A model generated the notes under the pieces. The model made no database searches. It was not told the origin of the DNA and was given only the letters and a program-made list of their open reading frames with translations. DNA of 9,919 nt, taken from positions 48,068-57,986 of the forward strand of contig DCEX01000006.1 in NCBI GenBank assembly GCA_002315015.1, written 5' to 3'. Positions 1-6,998 of the stretch are shown here, piece by piece (position 1 is the first letter of the stretch; the number at the start of each line of letters is the position of its first letter). This DNA comes from Faecalibacterium sp. UBA1819. GTDB lineage: Bacteria; Bacillota; Clostridia; Oscillospirales; Ruminococcaceae. The position numbers were made by a program, and so were the translations under genes.

Positions 1-14
1 GGGGAAAAAGGCTT

Positions 15-45
15 GGAAAAGGGGGCTAAGCCTCTTTTCCTTTTT
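15..45 (+). terminator. Rho-independent terminator-like hairpin, left edge
   Basis: A 10-bp stem (15-24 with 31-40, one G-T wobble) closes a 6-nt loop and is followed directly by five T residues (41-45). It would end plus-strand transcripts arriving from a gene outside the window. A competing pairing of 9-14 with 28-33 (AGGCTT/AAGCCT) is also possible. On the minus strand the hairpin is followed by AAGCCTTTTT, so it may also act as a backstop for the surface protein gene. Confidence 0.6.
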
Positions 46-52
46 AGATAAG

Positions 53-96
53 GTTTCAGTTTGTGAAAAAGCGAAGCTTTTTCAACAAACTGAAAC
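53..96. terminator. Long near-perfect inverted repeat, probable hairpin in terminator stack
   Basis: GTTTCAGTTTGT (53-64) plus GAAAAAGC (65-72) pair with GCTTTTTC (76-83) and ACAAACTGAAAC (85-96), giving a 20-bp stem with a 3-nt GAA loop and a single bulged A at 84. No T-run follows on either strand, so it is not a classical terminator alone. It lies between two better terminators and shares base 96 with the next one. It could serve as an mRNA 3'-end stabiliser, a bidirectional attenuation structure, or be a copy of a small dispersed palindromic repeat. Confidence 0.55.
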
Positions 97-139
97 ACGC
101 CCGAAGCTGCTGTTTCAGCAAGCTGCGGGCGTGTTTTTT
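96..139 (+). terminator. Strong intrinsic terminator
   Basis: The hairpin has outer stem CACGCCCG/CGGGCGTG (96-103 with 126-133), AGCT/AGCT (105-108 with 121-124) and inner GCTG/CAGC (109-112 with 116-119) around a TTT loop, with small mismatches at 104/125 and a bulge at 120. Six T residues (134-139) follow on the plus strand. As drawn it terminates plus-strand transcription. On the minus strand it starts 25 bp past the stop codon of the surface protein gene and is followed by a weaker T-rich stretch, so a bidirectional role is plausible. Confidence 0.75.
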
Positions 140-157
140 GTTTCGTAGAAAGCTGTA

Positions 158-3100
158 TTAGAGGTTTTCTTTACGAGATTTGCGCTCCCATACAAACAGT
201 GCGGTTCCCAATACGCCGCTCAATGCCAAAACAGTCATCCAAAGCGCAACGTTGGATGCATCATCTGTCTGTGCAATGACGGTGTTTGTCGTGCCCGAAG
301 TGCTGGGCGTTGTGGGGGGAGTTGTCGTTGTGGGAGGTGTTGTTGCGGGCGGCGTGGTCGGCTGAGAAGTATCTCCGCCGGAGGTTGTTTTTGCCGTCCA
401 GCTGATTGCTACCGGGGAAAGGCTAGTCAAGGTAAATTGCAGACCGTTTTCGGTTTTGGTCACTTGAGGCATTTCTACCTCACCGGCGCGCCTTCCGCCG
501 CCATCCTGCGTGAGCATGTGTGTGACAACAAAATCAAAGCCGGCTGCATTGGTGCCTGTCGGATAGGGAAGAAGCACGGTCAAGCCGCCATTGTTTTGGA
601 AGTCTTGTGCCTGCGCTTCGCGCCATGTCACGCTGTTATCATTGCTGATGACCCAAGTGACATCATACAAAACCGTATTGCTTTGTGTGGCGCCCTTCAG
701 GATTTGAGCAGCCACACGCACCATTTCTGCAAAAACCTTATCCACGGTGTTGAAAGCGGTGTTGGCCAAGCCATCCGGTACACGGGTTAAGCCGTTTGCG
801 ATTTCAACGCGGGAAGCGTTGGTGCTGCCCGGTTGCAGCTGCGCATTGACAACCGTCAATTTTACGGTGTTTGCATAGCTGATGACGTAGTTTTTGGCCA
901 TGTCGAGTGCTTCCATCTCCGCCTTCATAGCCGCTTGGTTTGCCCAAAGCACATAGAACTCACCGGCCTGACCTTTTGGAGGCAAGCCATTGAAAATCGG
1001 CTCGGTTTTCAGCGCAAAGCTTTCACCGGAAACGATATTGGCATATACCAAACTTACGCTGGGGATGTTTTCCGAAACCGTGATGCGGTTTGTAGAAAGC
1101 TGCGGATAAACCGTAATGGGACGCGGGTCGATGCGCACGGAAACGGCAATCGAAGCGCCAACATAGTTTTTCGTGTCCTTCGGTGCAAAGTGCAGGGTAA
1201 CAGAGTAGGTGCCGCTGTCTTTTAAGGCGGGTGTGGCGCCGTCCAGGCTCCAAGTACCTTCGATGTTAGTGCCTTTGCTGTCCTTGGCGGTGGCGTTCTG
1301 GGTCAGCTGCTCCACAGCCACAGTTTGGCCGTCGTAGGTTTTGGTAAACGAAGCGGCGGTCAGCACAGGTACTTCTTTTTCAGCCAGTGTGAGCACAACG
1401 CTTCCTTTCAAAACGTCGGAGCGGTAGTTGGTTGCAGAGGAATCGGGCGTAAACGTCCAGTAAAGCGTTACTTTGTCGCCCTCTGCGCCTTTAAAGGTGT
1501 AGTCTGTCGGGAGCACCTCGGTGTAAGCTGCATCAGCATAGAAAGCCAATGCACCGTTTACCGTTTCATTATTCACGCCCGAAGCGGTTTTTTGTGCCGA
1601 GAGATCGGCGGTTCCGTTGCCGATTTTTACCGTTTGGTCGGCGATGGAATAGCTCAGAGAAGCAGGCTCAATTTCAAAGGAAAGCGACACCGTGCCGGTG
1701 AAATTTCCTTGGCCGGTCACGGTAACGGCCGCAGTACCTGCATTGAGATTGTTCTGATAGGAAACCTGATAATCATCCTTTGTCAGCAGAGCATCCAAAA
1801 CGGTTAAGGCAGGGGTTTGCTCCTTGCCGGTGTACACCGTGGAAGCCAGTGCGTCAAAAGCGGCAGCCGTCAAGGCTTTGGGCTGAATGCTGGTAAGAGC
1901 ATCTTGAGCCGTGAAAGAGGCCGGAACAGTATAATTTGCGGCCCAGCTGTCTGCCAAAATAATATTGGTGATATTAACTGTGGAAGTACCGGCCGCAGCA
2001 CTTGTCCAAGCAAAGTCACCCGTTGCAGTGGGATTTTCCCCCTTGACAGCGCCTTCCAGTGTCAAAGTACCTTTTGCGGTGGTGGTTCCATCGAATACCT
2101 TTTCTTCCACGCTTGCTACGCGGACGGTCAGCTCCTTGCGGGCCACTTCAATAGAAGCGGTGCCTTTTACTTGTTCATACAAATTGGTATTTTCGGGCGT
2201 GAAAATCCAATTTGCTTGGAAGGTGCCGGCAGAAGGCATAGCGTCGGGTGTTTCCCATGCGAAAGAACCAGGCACTTGTGCGCCTTCGCTGGTCATCGTT
2301 CCGGTTAAGGTGATGGTGCTGAGAGGCTCGCCGTAAGTCAGCGTATCAGCGCTGAGGGCGGGCTGGCCGGAAGGCACTTTTTTCGATGTGCCCAGCAGGG
2401 TGACGGTAATCGTGTAATCTTCGTAGTTGACCGCGCCGGTTACCGGAACGGTGACGGTGTAAGAAGTGCCCTCTGCCACATCGGCGCTGCCTTCATAAGT
2501 CAGCTGTGTGCCGTTGACGGCCAGCTTGAGCACTTGTGAATCGGTCGTGGCGGGCGCACCATAGCTTGCACCTTTGGGCAATGCGGGCAAAACCGCGCTT
2601 CCGGGAACGCCGGCAACAATCAATCCGTTTGCTGTTTTCATGCCTTGATCTGCCTGTGCTTTTGCAATGGTAATTGCGGCATCAGCAGTCAGTGTGTTGT
2701 AGTTTTCCGCATTTTTGTCGGGAACAAAGGTGGCGGATGCCTGTTGAATGGTGGTTTCGGGCAAGTCGGCGGGAACATTCGTCCAGCGCCATGTGCCGGA
2801 AACAACGCTTCCGTCTTGCGTAGTGACGTCAGCTGATGCAGTAATGTTCAGCTCGTTCCACGTTACGCCGTACGTTCCTTTTGCCGTCAAGCTGCCCGTA
2901 AAGCGCAGGGCTTCTTTCTGGGTTTGGAAAGAAACGGTGGTCACGCCGCAAACATTTCCCACAGCATCCTGTGCAACGGCGTATACTGCATAGGCGGTAT
3001 TGGGAGCCAAGCCGTCCACGCTCAGCTCTACGGCATTCGTACCAACGCCGGCACTTTGGCCGCCGGTAAGAACGGCCTGTGCATCGGGAGCTGCCTGGGA

Positions 3101-4897
3101 TGCAGGCTGTACCAAATAGTAAAGCGTTGCATTTTCACCCAAAGCGGCGCTAATGGTTGCAGCATTGGCGGAAACAGAGCCTTCTTTTACGCTCAGCTGC
3201 GCAATAGAGGGCGGCGTTTTATCCGTGGTTACGCTCTCACCGGCGCTGTTTTCGGCGGTATTGCCCACAGCGTCTTGCGCTGTTACCTTGACGGTCTGCG
3301 CTGCATACTCACGGTCAATCACAACACTGTAAGTATCGCCGCTCTTTTCCATGGGGTATACATCGCTGCCCACAGCTGCCTGTACAGTTTTTACACCGCT
3401 GGCGCTGTCAGTAACAGTAGCGGATACACGCACTTGATTTTTTGTGGCAATTCGGGCAGACAGCGGTGTGCCTGTGTCTGTGAGGGTTACATTGGAAATA
3501 ACGGGGTTTGTGCGGTCAATTTTCACAGCAACTTGCTGGCTGCCCAGCTGATTTCCGCCGCTGTCTTTTAACATGAACACAATATTGCCGTTCATTTCCT
3601 GTGAAACAGTAACTTTGCCGTTTCCGCTGGCATCCAGCGAAACCGCTTGTTCAGAAGCACTGGGCAGCTGGTAGAAGCACTGTACGCCGGAGGCAAAGTT
3701 TGCCACTTTTACGACGAGGGTGACATCCTCTTTTGTCCAATCGGATGCGTTGCCGGTAACAGAAAGTGTCGGTTTTTGGCCCACATATTCAGTGTCGCTC
3801 AGCACCGGATACACAAGCTGCAGATGCGGCTGGGGGATGTGGTCGGTAAAATCGGCGGACGGCTTCAAAAAGTAGGTATGAGAAATTGCGCCGCCGTCAT
3901 CCCAAGTGACGTCCACGCCATACCATTTTCCGTCCTCCATCTGTACGGCATTCCACATGTGTGCTTCACCGTTTCCAGAACCGCTGATCAATGCGCAGGG
4001 AATGGAAAGGGCATCGCAAAGCATTTTAAACGCGCGGGCATAGCCCTCGCACACCACCTTTTGGCCGGTAAACGTGCCGTAGGGGGACCATGCATACAGC
4101 CAGTCGCTGTTCAGCGAGGGGTCTTGTTTAACTGCATCATAGTTGTAATCTGTCAACCGGCACACTTCATCGTGCAGGGTTTTCAACTGGTCTTTTCGAG
4201 GAGCGCTTTTGTCCACTTTGGCTGCAATTTCAGCAATTTTCTGATCAACCGAGGAAATCTGGTCGTAGTAAGAGGGCTTTTTGAAATTGTAATAAGCGCC
4301 TGTAAAGGTAATGGTAATCGTGTCCCCAATTTGGCTGCCGCCGGGGTAAGAAACGAGTACGCCAGCGGAAAAACCGCCATTTAAAATCCAGGAATACATG
4401 GGGTAATCGTAGCAAACAGCATAGGCAGCCTTCTGCAAAGATTCAATCAGCGCACGATATTCCGGCACATTTTGATAATCAATCGTTGGCTTTCCACCAC
4501 TGCCGGCGATTAAAACAGCCTGTGCCTGCACGGACAGCTTTACAGGGTTCTTTTGCGACTCTGCCGTCGTGATCACCGGATTGCTTACCACGTAGTCATA
4601 GGCCGCTTGCTCCAGCTCGCTCAGCTGGTCGCGATAGCTGCCCGTATAAACGCTGTTAGCATAGGAAGCAATCAGCGGTTCCTGCGCGGGGTCGAACGTG
4701 CTGGCAAAGACAGGTTCTGTCCAAATGGTGAAGCCTGCTTCGGAAGCGTCAGGGCTTTGCGGCTGGGTAGATACGTCCGGCGCTGTCACAGGCGGAACCT
4801 GCTCGGCAAATACCGAAACCGGCATAAGGCCAAGCACTAAAACCGCTGTGAGAAGGGCGCTGATCAGACGATGCCGCAGCAAATGTCTTCGATTCAT
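158..4897 (-). CDS. Giant secreted modular surface protein with transglutaminase-like domain and sortase-type C-terminal anchor
   Basis: The 1579-residue protein begins with a Sec signal peptide (about 1-31: basic start, hydrophobic stretch, cleavage near VFA-E). Residues about 230-335 form a transglutaminase-like core with the visible triad Cys283 (VVCEGYA), His313 (EAHMWN) and Asp329 (GVDVTWDD). In bacterial surface relatives this fold acts as a cysteine protease, amidase or cross-linker; the substrate here is unknown. Ig-like modules follow (about 370-560), then an FN3-like module (about 560-660) and MBG-like modules (about 664-920). A YDG-like module (about 921-1006, KVFDGTTTA...NYTV) and further MBG-like modules (about 1020-1265) come next. 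A motif F-x-P-(x)5-6-Y recurs at 724, 899, 1149 and 1237. Residues about 1360-1502 resemble a C-terminal module recurrent in clostridial surface proteins. A Pro/Thr linker (about 1510-1538), IAQTDD (1541-1546), a membrane span (about 1549-1569) and the tail ERKSRKENL complete a wall-anchor-like end. ATG 4897 has AAAGGGG six bases upstream (4904-4910). It has its own promoter and appears monocistronic. Module limits are approximate. Confidence 0.93.
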   Translation of the reverse strand: MNRRHLLRHRLISALLTAVLVLGLMPVSVFAEQVPPVTAPDVSTQPQSPDASEAGFTIWTEPVFASTFDPAQEPLIASYANSVYTGSYRDQLSELEQAAYDYVVSNPVITTAESQKNPVKLSVQAQAVLIAGSGGKPTIDYQNVPEYRALIESLQKAAYAVCYDYPMYSWILNGGFSAGVLVSYPGGSQIGDTITITFTGAYYNFKKPSYYDQISSVDQKIAEIAAKVDKSAPRKDQLKTLHDEVCRLTDYNYDAVKQDPSLNSDWLYAWSPYGTFTGQKVVCEGYARAFKMLCDALSIPCALISGSGNGEAHMWNAVQMEDGKWYGVDVTWDDGGAISHTYFLKPSADFTDHIPQPHLQLVYPVLSDTEYVGQKPTLSVTGNASDWTKEDVTLVVKVANFASGVQCFYQLPSASEQAVSLDASGNGKVTVSQEMNGNIVFMLKDSGGNQLGSQQVAVKIDRTNPVISNVTLTDTGTPLSARIATKNQVRVSATVTDSASGVKTVQAAVGSDVYPMEKSGDTYSVVIDREYAAQTVKVTAQDAVGNTAENSAGESVTTDKTPPSIAQLSVKEGSVSANAATISAALGENATLYYLVQPASQAAPDAQAVLTGGQSAGVGTNAVELSVDGLAPNTAYAVYAVAQDAVGNVCGVTTVSFQTQKEALRFTGSLTAKGTYGVTWNELNITASADVTTQDGSVVSGTWRWTNVPADLPETTIQQASATFVPDKNAENYNTLTADAAITIAKAQADQGMKTANGLIVAGVPGSAVLPALPKGASYGAPATTDSQVLKLAVNGTQLTYEGSADVAEGTSYTVTVPVTGAVNYEDYTITVTLLGTSKKVPSGQPALSADTLTYGEPLSTITLTGTMTSEGAQVPGSFAWETPDAMPSAGTFQANWIFTPENTNLYEQVKGTASIEVARKELTVRVASVEEKVFDGTTTAKGTLTLEGAVKGENPTATGDFAWTSAAAGTSTVNITNIILADSWAANYTVPASFTAQDALTSIQPKALTAAAFDALASTVYTGKEQTPALTVLDALLTKDDYQVSYQNNLNAGTAAVTVTGQGNFTGTVSLSFEIEPASLSYSIADQTVKIGNGTADLSAQKTASGVNNETVNGALAFYADAAYTEVLPTDYTFKGAEGDKVTLYWTFTPDSSATNYRSDVLKGSVVLTLAEKEVPVLTAASFTKTYDGQTVAVEQLTQNATAKDSKGTNIEGTWSLDGATPALKDSGTYSVTLHFAPKDTKNYVGASIAVSVRIDPRPITVYPQLSTNRITVSENIPSVSLVYANIVSGESFALKTEPIFNGLPPKGQAGEFYVLWANQAAMKAEMEALDMAKNYVISYANTVKLTVVNAQLQPGSTNASRVEIANGLTRVPDGLANTAFNTVDKVFAEMVRVAAQILKGATQSNTVLYDVTWVISNDNSVTWREAQAQDFQNNGGLTVLLPYPTGTNAAGFDFVVTHMLTQDGGGRRAGEVEMPQVTKTENGLQFTLTSLSPVAISWTAKTTSGGDTSQPTTPPATTPPTTTTPPTTPSTSGTTNTVIAQTDDASNVALWMTVLALSGVLGTALFVWERKSRKENL

Positions 4898-4992
4898 GAA
4901 AATCCCCTTTCTTCTGGTTCACACAAATTAGTCTGCTTTATACGCCTAAAAAGAGTCTATGCAACAAGCCGTAAAACAAACGATACACTGTC

Positions 4993-5021
4993 ATTATAGG
5001 TCTTATGGGAGGGCTTTTCAA
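4993..5021 (-). promoter_or_regulatory. SigA-type promoter of the surface protein gene
   Basis: Read on the minus strand there is TTGAAA (5016-5021), a spacer of exactly 17 bp, and a consensus TATAAT (4993-4998). Transcription would start near 4986, leaving a leader of about 89 nt before the ATG at 4897. The surface protein gene therefore seems transcribed independently of the dipeptidase gene upstream. Confidence 0.85.
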
Positions 5022-5050
5022 CTAAATTTGAAAAGTTCTTTCACATTTGT

Positions 5051-5076
5051 AAAAAAAATAAAGCCTTTTTCGGGCT
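5051..5076 (-). terminator. Short terminator-like hairpin with strong U-tract (second terminator after the dipeptidase gene)
   Basis: On the minus strand AGCC (5073-5076) pairs with GGCT (5062-5065) across a 7-nt loop and is followed by TTATTTTTTTT (down to 5051). The stem is short (4 bp) but the U-tract is very strong. It lies 30 bp before the -35 box of the surface protein promoter, so it would insulate that promoter from read-through. Confidence 0.5.
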
Positions 5077-5112
5077 CTATTGCCTTGAAAGTACGTTTTT
5101 TGGTACGCATAT

Positions 5113-5153
5113 AAGCAAAAGCACCGCCGCAAAGGCAACACCTCTGCGGCGGT
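5113..5153 (-). terminator. Intrinsic terminator of the dipeptidase gene
   Basis: A GC-rich stem ACCGCCGCA/TGCGGCGGT (5123-5131 with 5145-5153), extended by AGG/CCT after one mismatch, closes a 5-nt loop and is followed on the minus strand by GCTTTTGCTTAT. It begins 10 bp past the stop codon at 5164. On the plus strand it is followed only by AAAA, so it works in the minus direction. Confidence 0.75.
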
Positions 5154-5163
5154 AAAACGCAAA

Positions 5164-6570
5164 TTAGAACTCCAGCTGCATCAAACGCGCAACAGCAAGC
5201 AGATAAATTTTAAGCGATTGCAGCATCAGTGCCTTGGGAACGCCTTCGTTTGCCCCGTGCATGGTGCCGACAAAGTCGGGGTAGTTTGCCTCGGGCTCTT
5301 CCATGCCGAAGCTGACCGCATTTTTAAAGTGACGGGCGTATGTTCCGCCGCCCATGGTAAAGGGCTTATCATTGCGGCCGGTCACTTCATTGAACGAGCG
5401 GATGCAGGCTTCAATCTCGGGGGAATCCGCACTGACATAGAACGGCGGACGAGATTCGCCCGGCTCAAAGCTGGCGCCGCCTTCTTCGGCCAAAGCGCGG
5501 CAAGCGTTTGTCATTTCTTCCACGGTAATGCCGGTGGGGAAACGCACGTCAATCGACTGGCTCAGAACGCCGTCTTTCATTGTGATGACGCCGCCGATGC
5601 AGGTGAGCGGGGTGAAAATATCGTCGCTTGCCGCCATGCCGAAGGAAGAACCGTCGGTGGAAGCCATCAAGCGGCGCAGCATGGAAAGATAAGCGTTTTC
5701 CTGCTCCGTGCAAAGCTTGTTGTCGAGCAGATAGTTGGCTACCAGTGCAATCGCGTTCACCGTTCCGGCAGGCATCGAGGCGTGGCCGCCTTTGCCGTGT
5801 CCCGTTACGCGCACAACCCCATTGCCTTCGTCGGTGAGCGTAATGCCGCTGCTTTCTTTCAGGGCTGCGAAATCAGCACGCACAAGGGCATGTGCCAAAT
5901 CGGGCACCACGTTATCAGCAACGCCGCCCTGAAAATCGACCAGATTGCCCTGCAAAGGTGCGCTCACAAAGTGGCCGCCAAAGCCGCCCTTTTCGCCGTG
6001 ACCTACGGGGAATTCACCGTCCGGCGTAAAGCAGAAGGCGGGCATCGGGTAATGCTCCAAATAGTAGTCGATGTCCTCCATGCCGGTTTCCTCTGCGCCG
6101 CCCAGCAAAATGCGCAGCGTGTAGGGCAAAGGCTCGCCCGTTTCGTCGCACAGGTCGCGGAAAAATTTGGCGATATAGAGCGTCAAAAGCGCGGGGCCTT
6201 TATCGTCGGCTGTGCCGCGCCCCAGCACAAAGCCTTCGCGCTCAGTCATGCAGAAGGGGTCGGTGTTCCAGCCGTTGCCCGCGGGTACAACATCCAAATG
6301 GGTGATGGTGGCAATTTGTTTTTCGCTTGTTCCGGGAACGTCTGCATAGGCGAGATAGCCTTCGCAGTCTTTGGTCACAAGCCCAAAGCGGCGTGCCATC
6401 TCCAGCGCGGCGTCCATCGCACGGCGTACTCCGAGGCCGAACGGTGCGCCCGGTGCGGCTTCACCGCGCACGCTGTTAATATCAATCAAGGTTTTTAAAT
6501 CGGTAAACAGCTGCGCCTCGTTGTCCGCAATAAAGCGGTCGATGCGCGTGAGCAATTCTTGTTCAGTCAT
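5164..6570 (-). CDS. pepV: M20 family metallopeptidase, PepV/Sapep-type dipeptidase
   Basis: This is a 468-residue cytosolic two-zinc dipeptidase of the M20 family (PepV/Sapep type), which hydrolyses short peptides, mainly dipeptides, to free amino acids. The full metal and catalytic set is visible: His91 in HLDVVP, bridging Asp122 in GRGTADDKGP, catalytic Glu160 and metal-binding Glu161 in GGAEETG, Asp184 in FTPDGEFPV and His438 in MHGANEG. His263 (GKGGHASMP) lies in the lid/dimerisation domain inserted between the two halves of the catalytic domain. Length matches the family. The start at 6570 is chosen because AAGGAG (6580-6585) lies nine bases upstream and the protein then begins MTEQELL; a 22-residue upstream extension (ATG at 6634-6636) lacks similarity to such enzymes and overlaps the promoter. 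The gene is probably monocistronic, divergent from the NusG domain II gene. Exact substrate preference is not readable from sequence. Confidence 0.93.
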   Translation of the reverse strand: MTEQELLTRIDRFIADNEAQLFTDLKTLIDINSVRGEAAPGAPFGLGVRRAMDAALEMARRFGLVTKDCEGYLAYADVPGTSEKQIATITHLDVVPAGNGWNTDPFCMTEREGFVLGRGTADDKGPALLTLYIAKFFRDLCDETGEPLPYTLRILLGGAEETGMEDIDYYLEHYPMPAFCFTPDGEFPVGHGEKGGFGGHFVSAPLQGNLVDFQGGVADNVVPDLAHALVRADFAALKESSGITLTDEGNGVVRVTGHGKGGHASMPAGTVNAIALVANYLLDNKLCTEQENAYLSMLRRLMASTDGSSFGMAASDDIFTPLTCIGGVITMKDGVLSQSIDVRFPTGITVEEMTNACRALAEEGGASFEPGESRPPFYVSADSPEIEACIRSFNEVTGRNDKPFTMGGGTYARHFKNAVSFGMEEPEANYPDFVGTMHGANEGVPKALMLQSLKIYLLAVARLMQLEF

Positions 6571-6579
6571 GGTGAAAAA

Positions 6580-6585
6580 CTCCTT
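6580..6585 (-). promoter_or_regulatory. Ribosome binding site that fixes the dipeptidase start
   Basis: AAGGAG on the minus strand, nine bases before the ATG at 6570. It decides against the longer reading frame starting at 6636. Confidence 0.85.
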
Positions 6586-6603
6586 GCATTTTGATTTTCT
6601 TTT

Positions 6604-6636
6604 ATTATAGTATAAGGTATGATTTTTGTTTCGCAA
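6604..6636 (-). promoter_or_regulatory. Probable promoter of the dipeptidase gene in a divergent AT-rich gap
   Basis: On the minus strand TTGCGA (6631-6636), 16 bp and TATACT (6609-6614) form a reasonable SigA-type promoter. An overlapping perfect TATAAT (6604-6609) is an alternative -10 box with a poorer -35. The 84-bp gap (6571-6654) must also hold the plus-strand promoter of the NusG domain II gene. TATGAT at 6618-6623 is a candidate -10 box, without a convincing -35, so the two promoters probably overlap. Confidence 0.5.
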
Positions 6637-6640
6637 GCCA

Positions 6641-6647
6641 AAAGGAG
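6641..6647 (+). promoter_or_regulatory. Ribosome binding site that selects a TTG start
   Basis: AAAGGAG lies seven bases before TTG at 6655-6657. The in-frame ATG at 6619 precedes this site and has no Shine-Dalgarno of its own, so the TTG is favoured. Confidence 0.85.
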
Positions 6648-6654
6648 AACAATT

Positions 6655-6990
6655 TTGAAAAAAACAACAAAAAATATCATCTTCGCCGTCGTCATTCTTG
6701 CACTTGCCGGAGGGCTGTGGCTGATGCGCCTTGGTGCACAGCCGGGAAAAAGCGCTTTGGTAGAGGTAATCGGCGGAGAAACGCAGACCATTTCTTTAGA
6801 AACAGACGGCATTTATCACATTGAGGACGCACAGCTCCCCGTAACGCTGGAAGTCAAAGACGGTAAAATCCGCTTTATCGACAGCCAATGCCCCGACCAT
6901 CTTTGTGAAGGTTTTGGATGGGTGCAGACAGAGTATGACAGCGCTGTTTGTGTGCCTGCGGGCGTATCGGTGCGCGTGAAAGCACAGTAG
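6655..6990 (+). CDS. Membrane-anchored NusG domain II-containing protein (TTG start)
   Basis: The 111-residue protein has a short basic start (MKKTTKN), one hydrophobic segment (about 8-24) acting as signal anchor or uncleaved signal, and an extracytoplasmic beta-rich domain. The domain pattern VEVIGGETQTISLE...VTLEVKDGKIRFIDSQCPDHLC...GW...AVCVPAGVSVRV matches the NusG domain II family, including the conserved CPDxxC (Cys79, Cys84) and the later Cys99. Despite the name, such proteins lack the NGN and KOW parts of the transcription factor NusG. In other Firmicutes they often sit beside genes for Gx-type transporters or FMN-binding proteins, and their role is not firmly known. Here the gene is alone, divergent from the dipeptidase gene and convergent with the alr operon, 8 bp from its end. 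The ATG at 6619 would add 12 residues but has no RBS. Confidence 0.85.
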   Translation: MKKTTKNIIFAVVILALAGGLWLMRLGAQPGKSALVEVIGGETQTISLETDGIYHIEDAQLPVTLEVKDGKIRFIDSQCPDHLCEGFGWVQTEYDSAVCVPAGVSVRVKAQ

Positions 6991-6998
6991 GGCTTTTG

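Noticed and set aside
3647..4384. A 245-codon open frame on the plus strand within the surface protein gene
   Set aside because: It is antisense to the transglutaminase-like region, has no RBS and an unnatural composition. The same applies to the other plus-strand frames between 180 and 4931.
5091..5107. GTACG ... GTACGC pair around a T-run (5091-5107)
   Set aside because: It gives only a 4-bp self-complementary pairing, too weak to call a hairpin or operator.
5218..6498. A 426-codon open frame on the plus strand, antisense to the dipeptidase gene
   Set aside because: The minus-strand gene has every M20 metal-binding motif, and the antisense product is rich in Cys, His and Arg with no recognisable domain; it is a shadow of GC-rich codons.
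6571..6636. Longer N-terminus for the dipeptidase (start at 6636)
   Set aside because: It overlaps the promoter boxes and adds a Lys/Asn-rich stretch unlike the family; AAGGAG points to the start at 6570.
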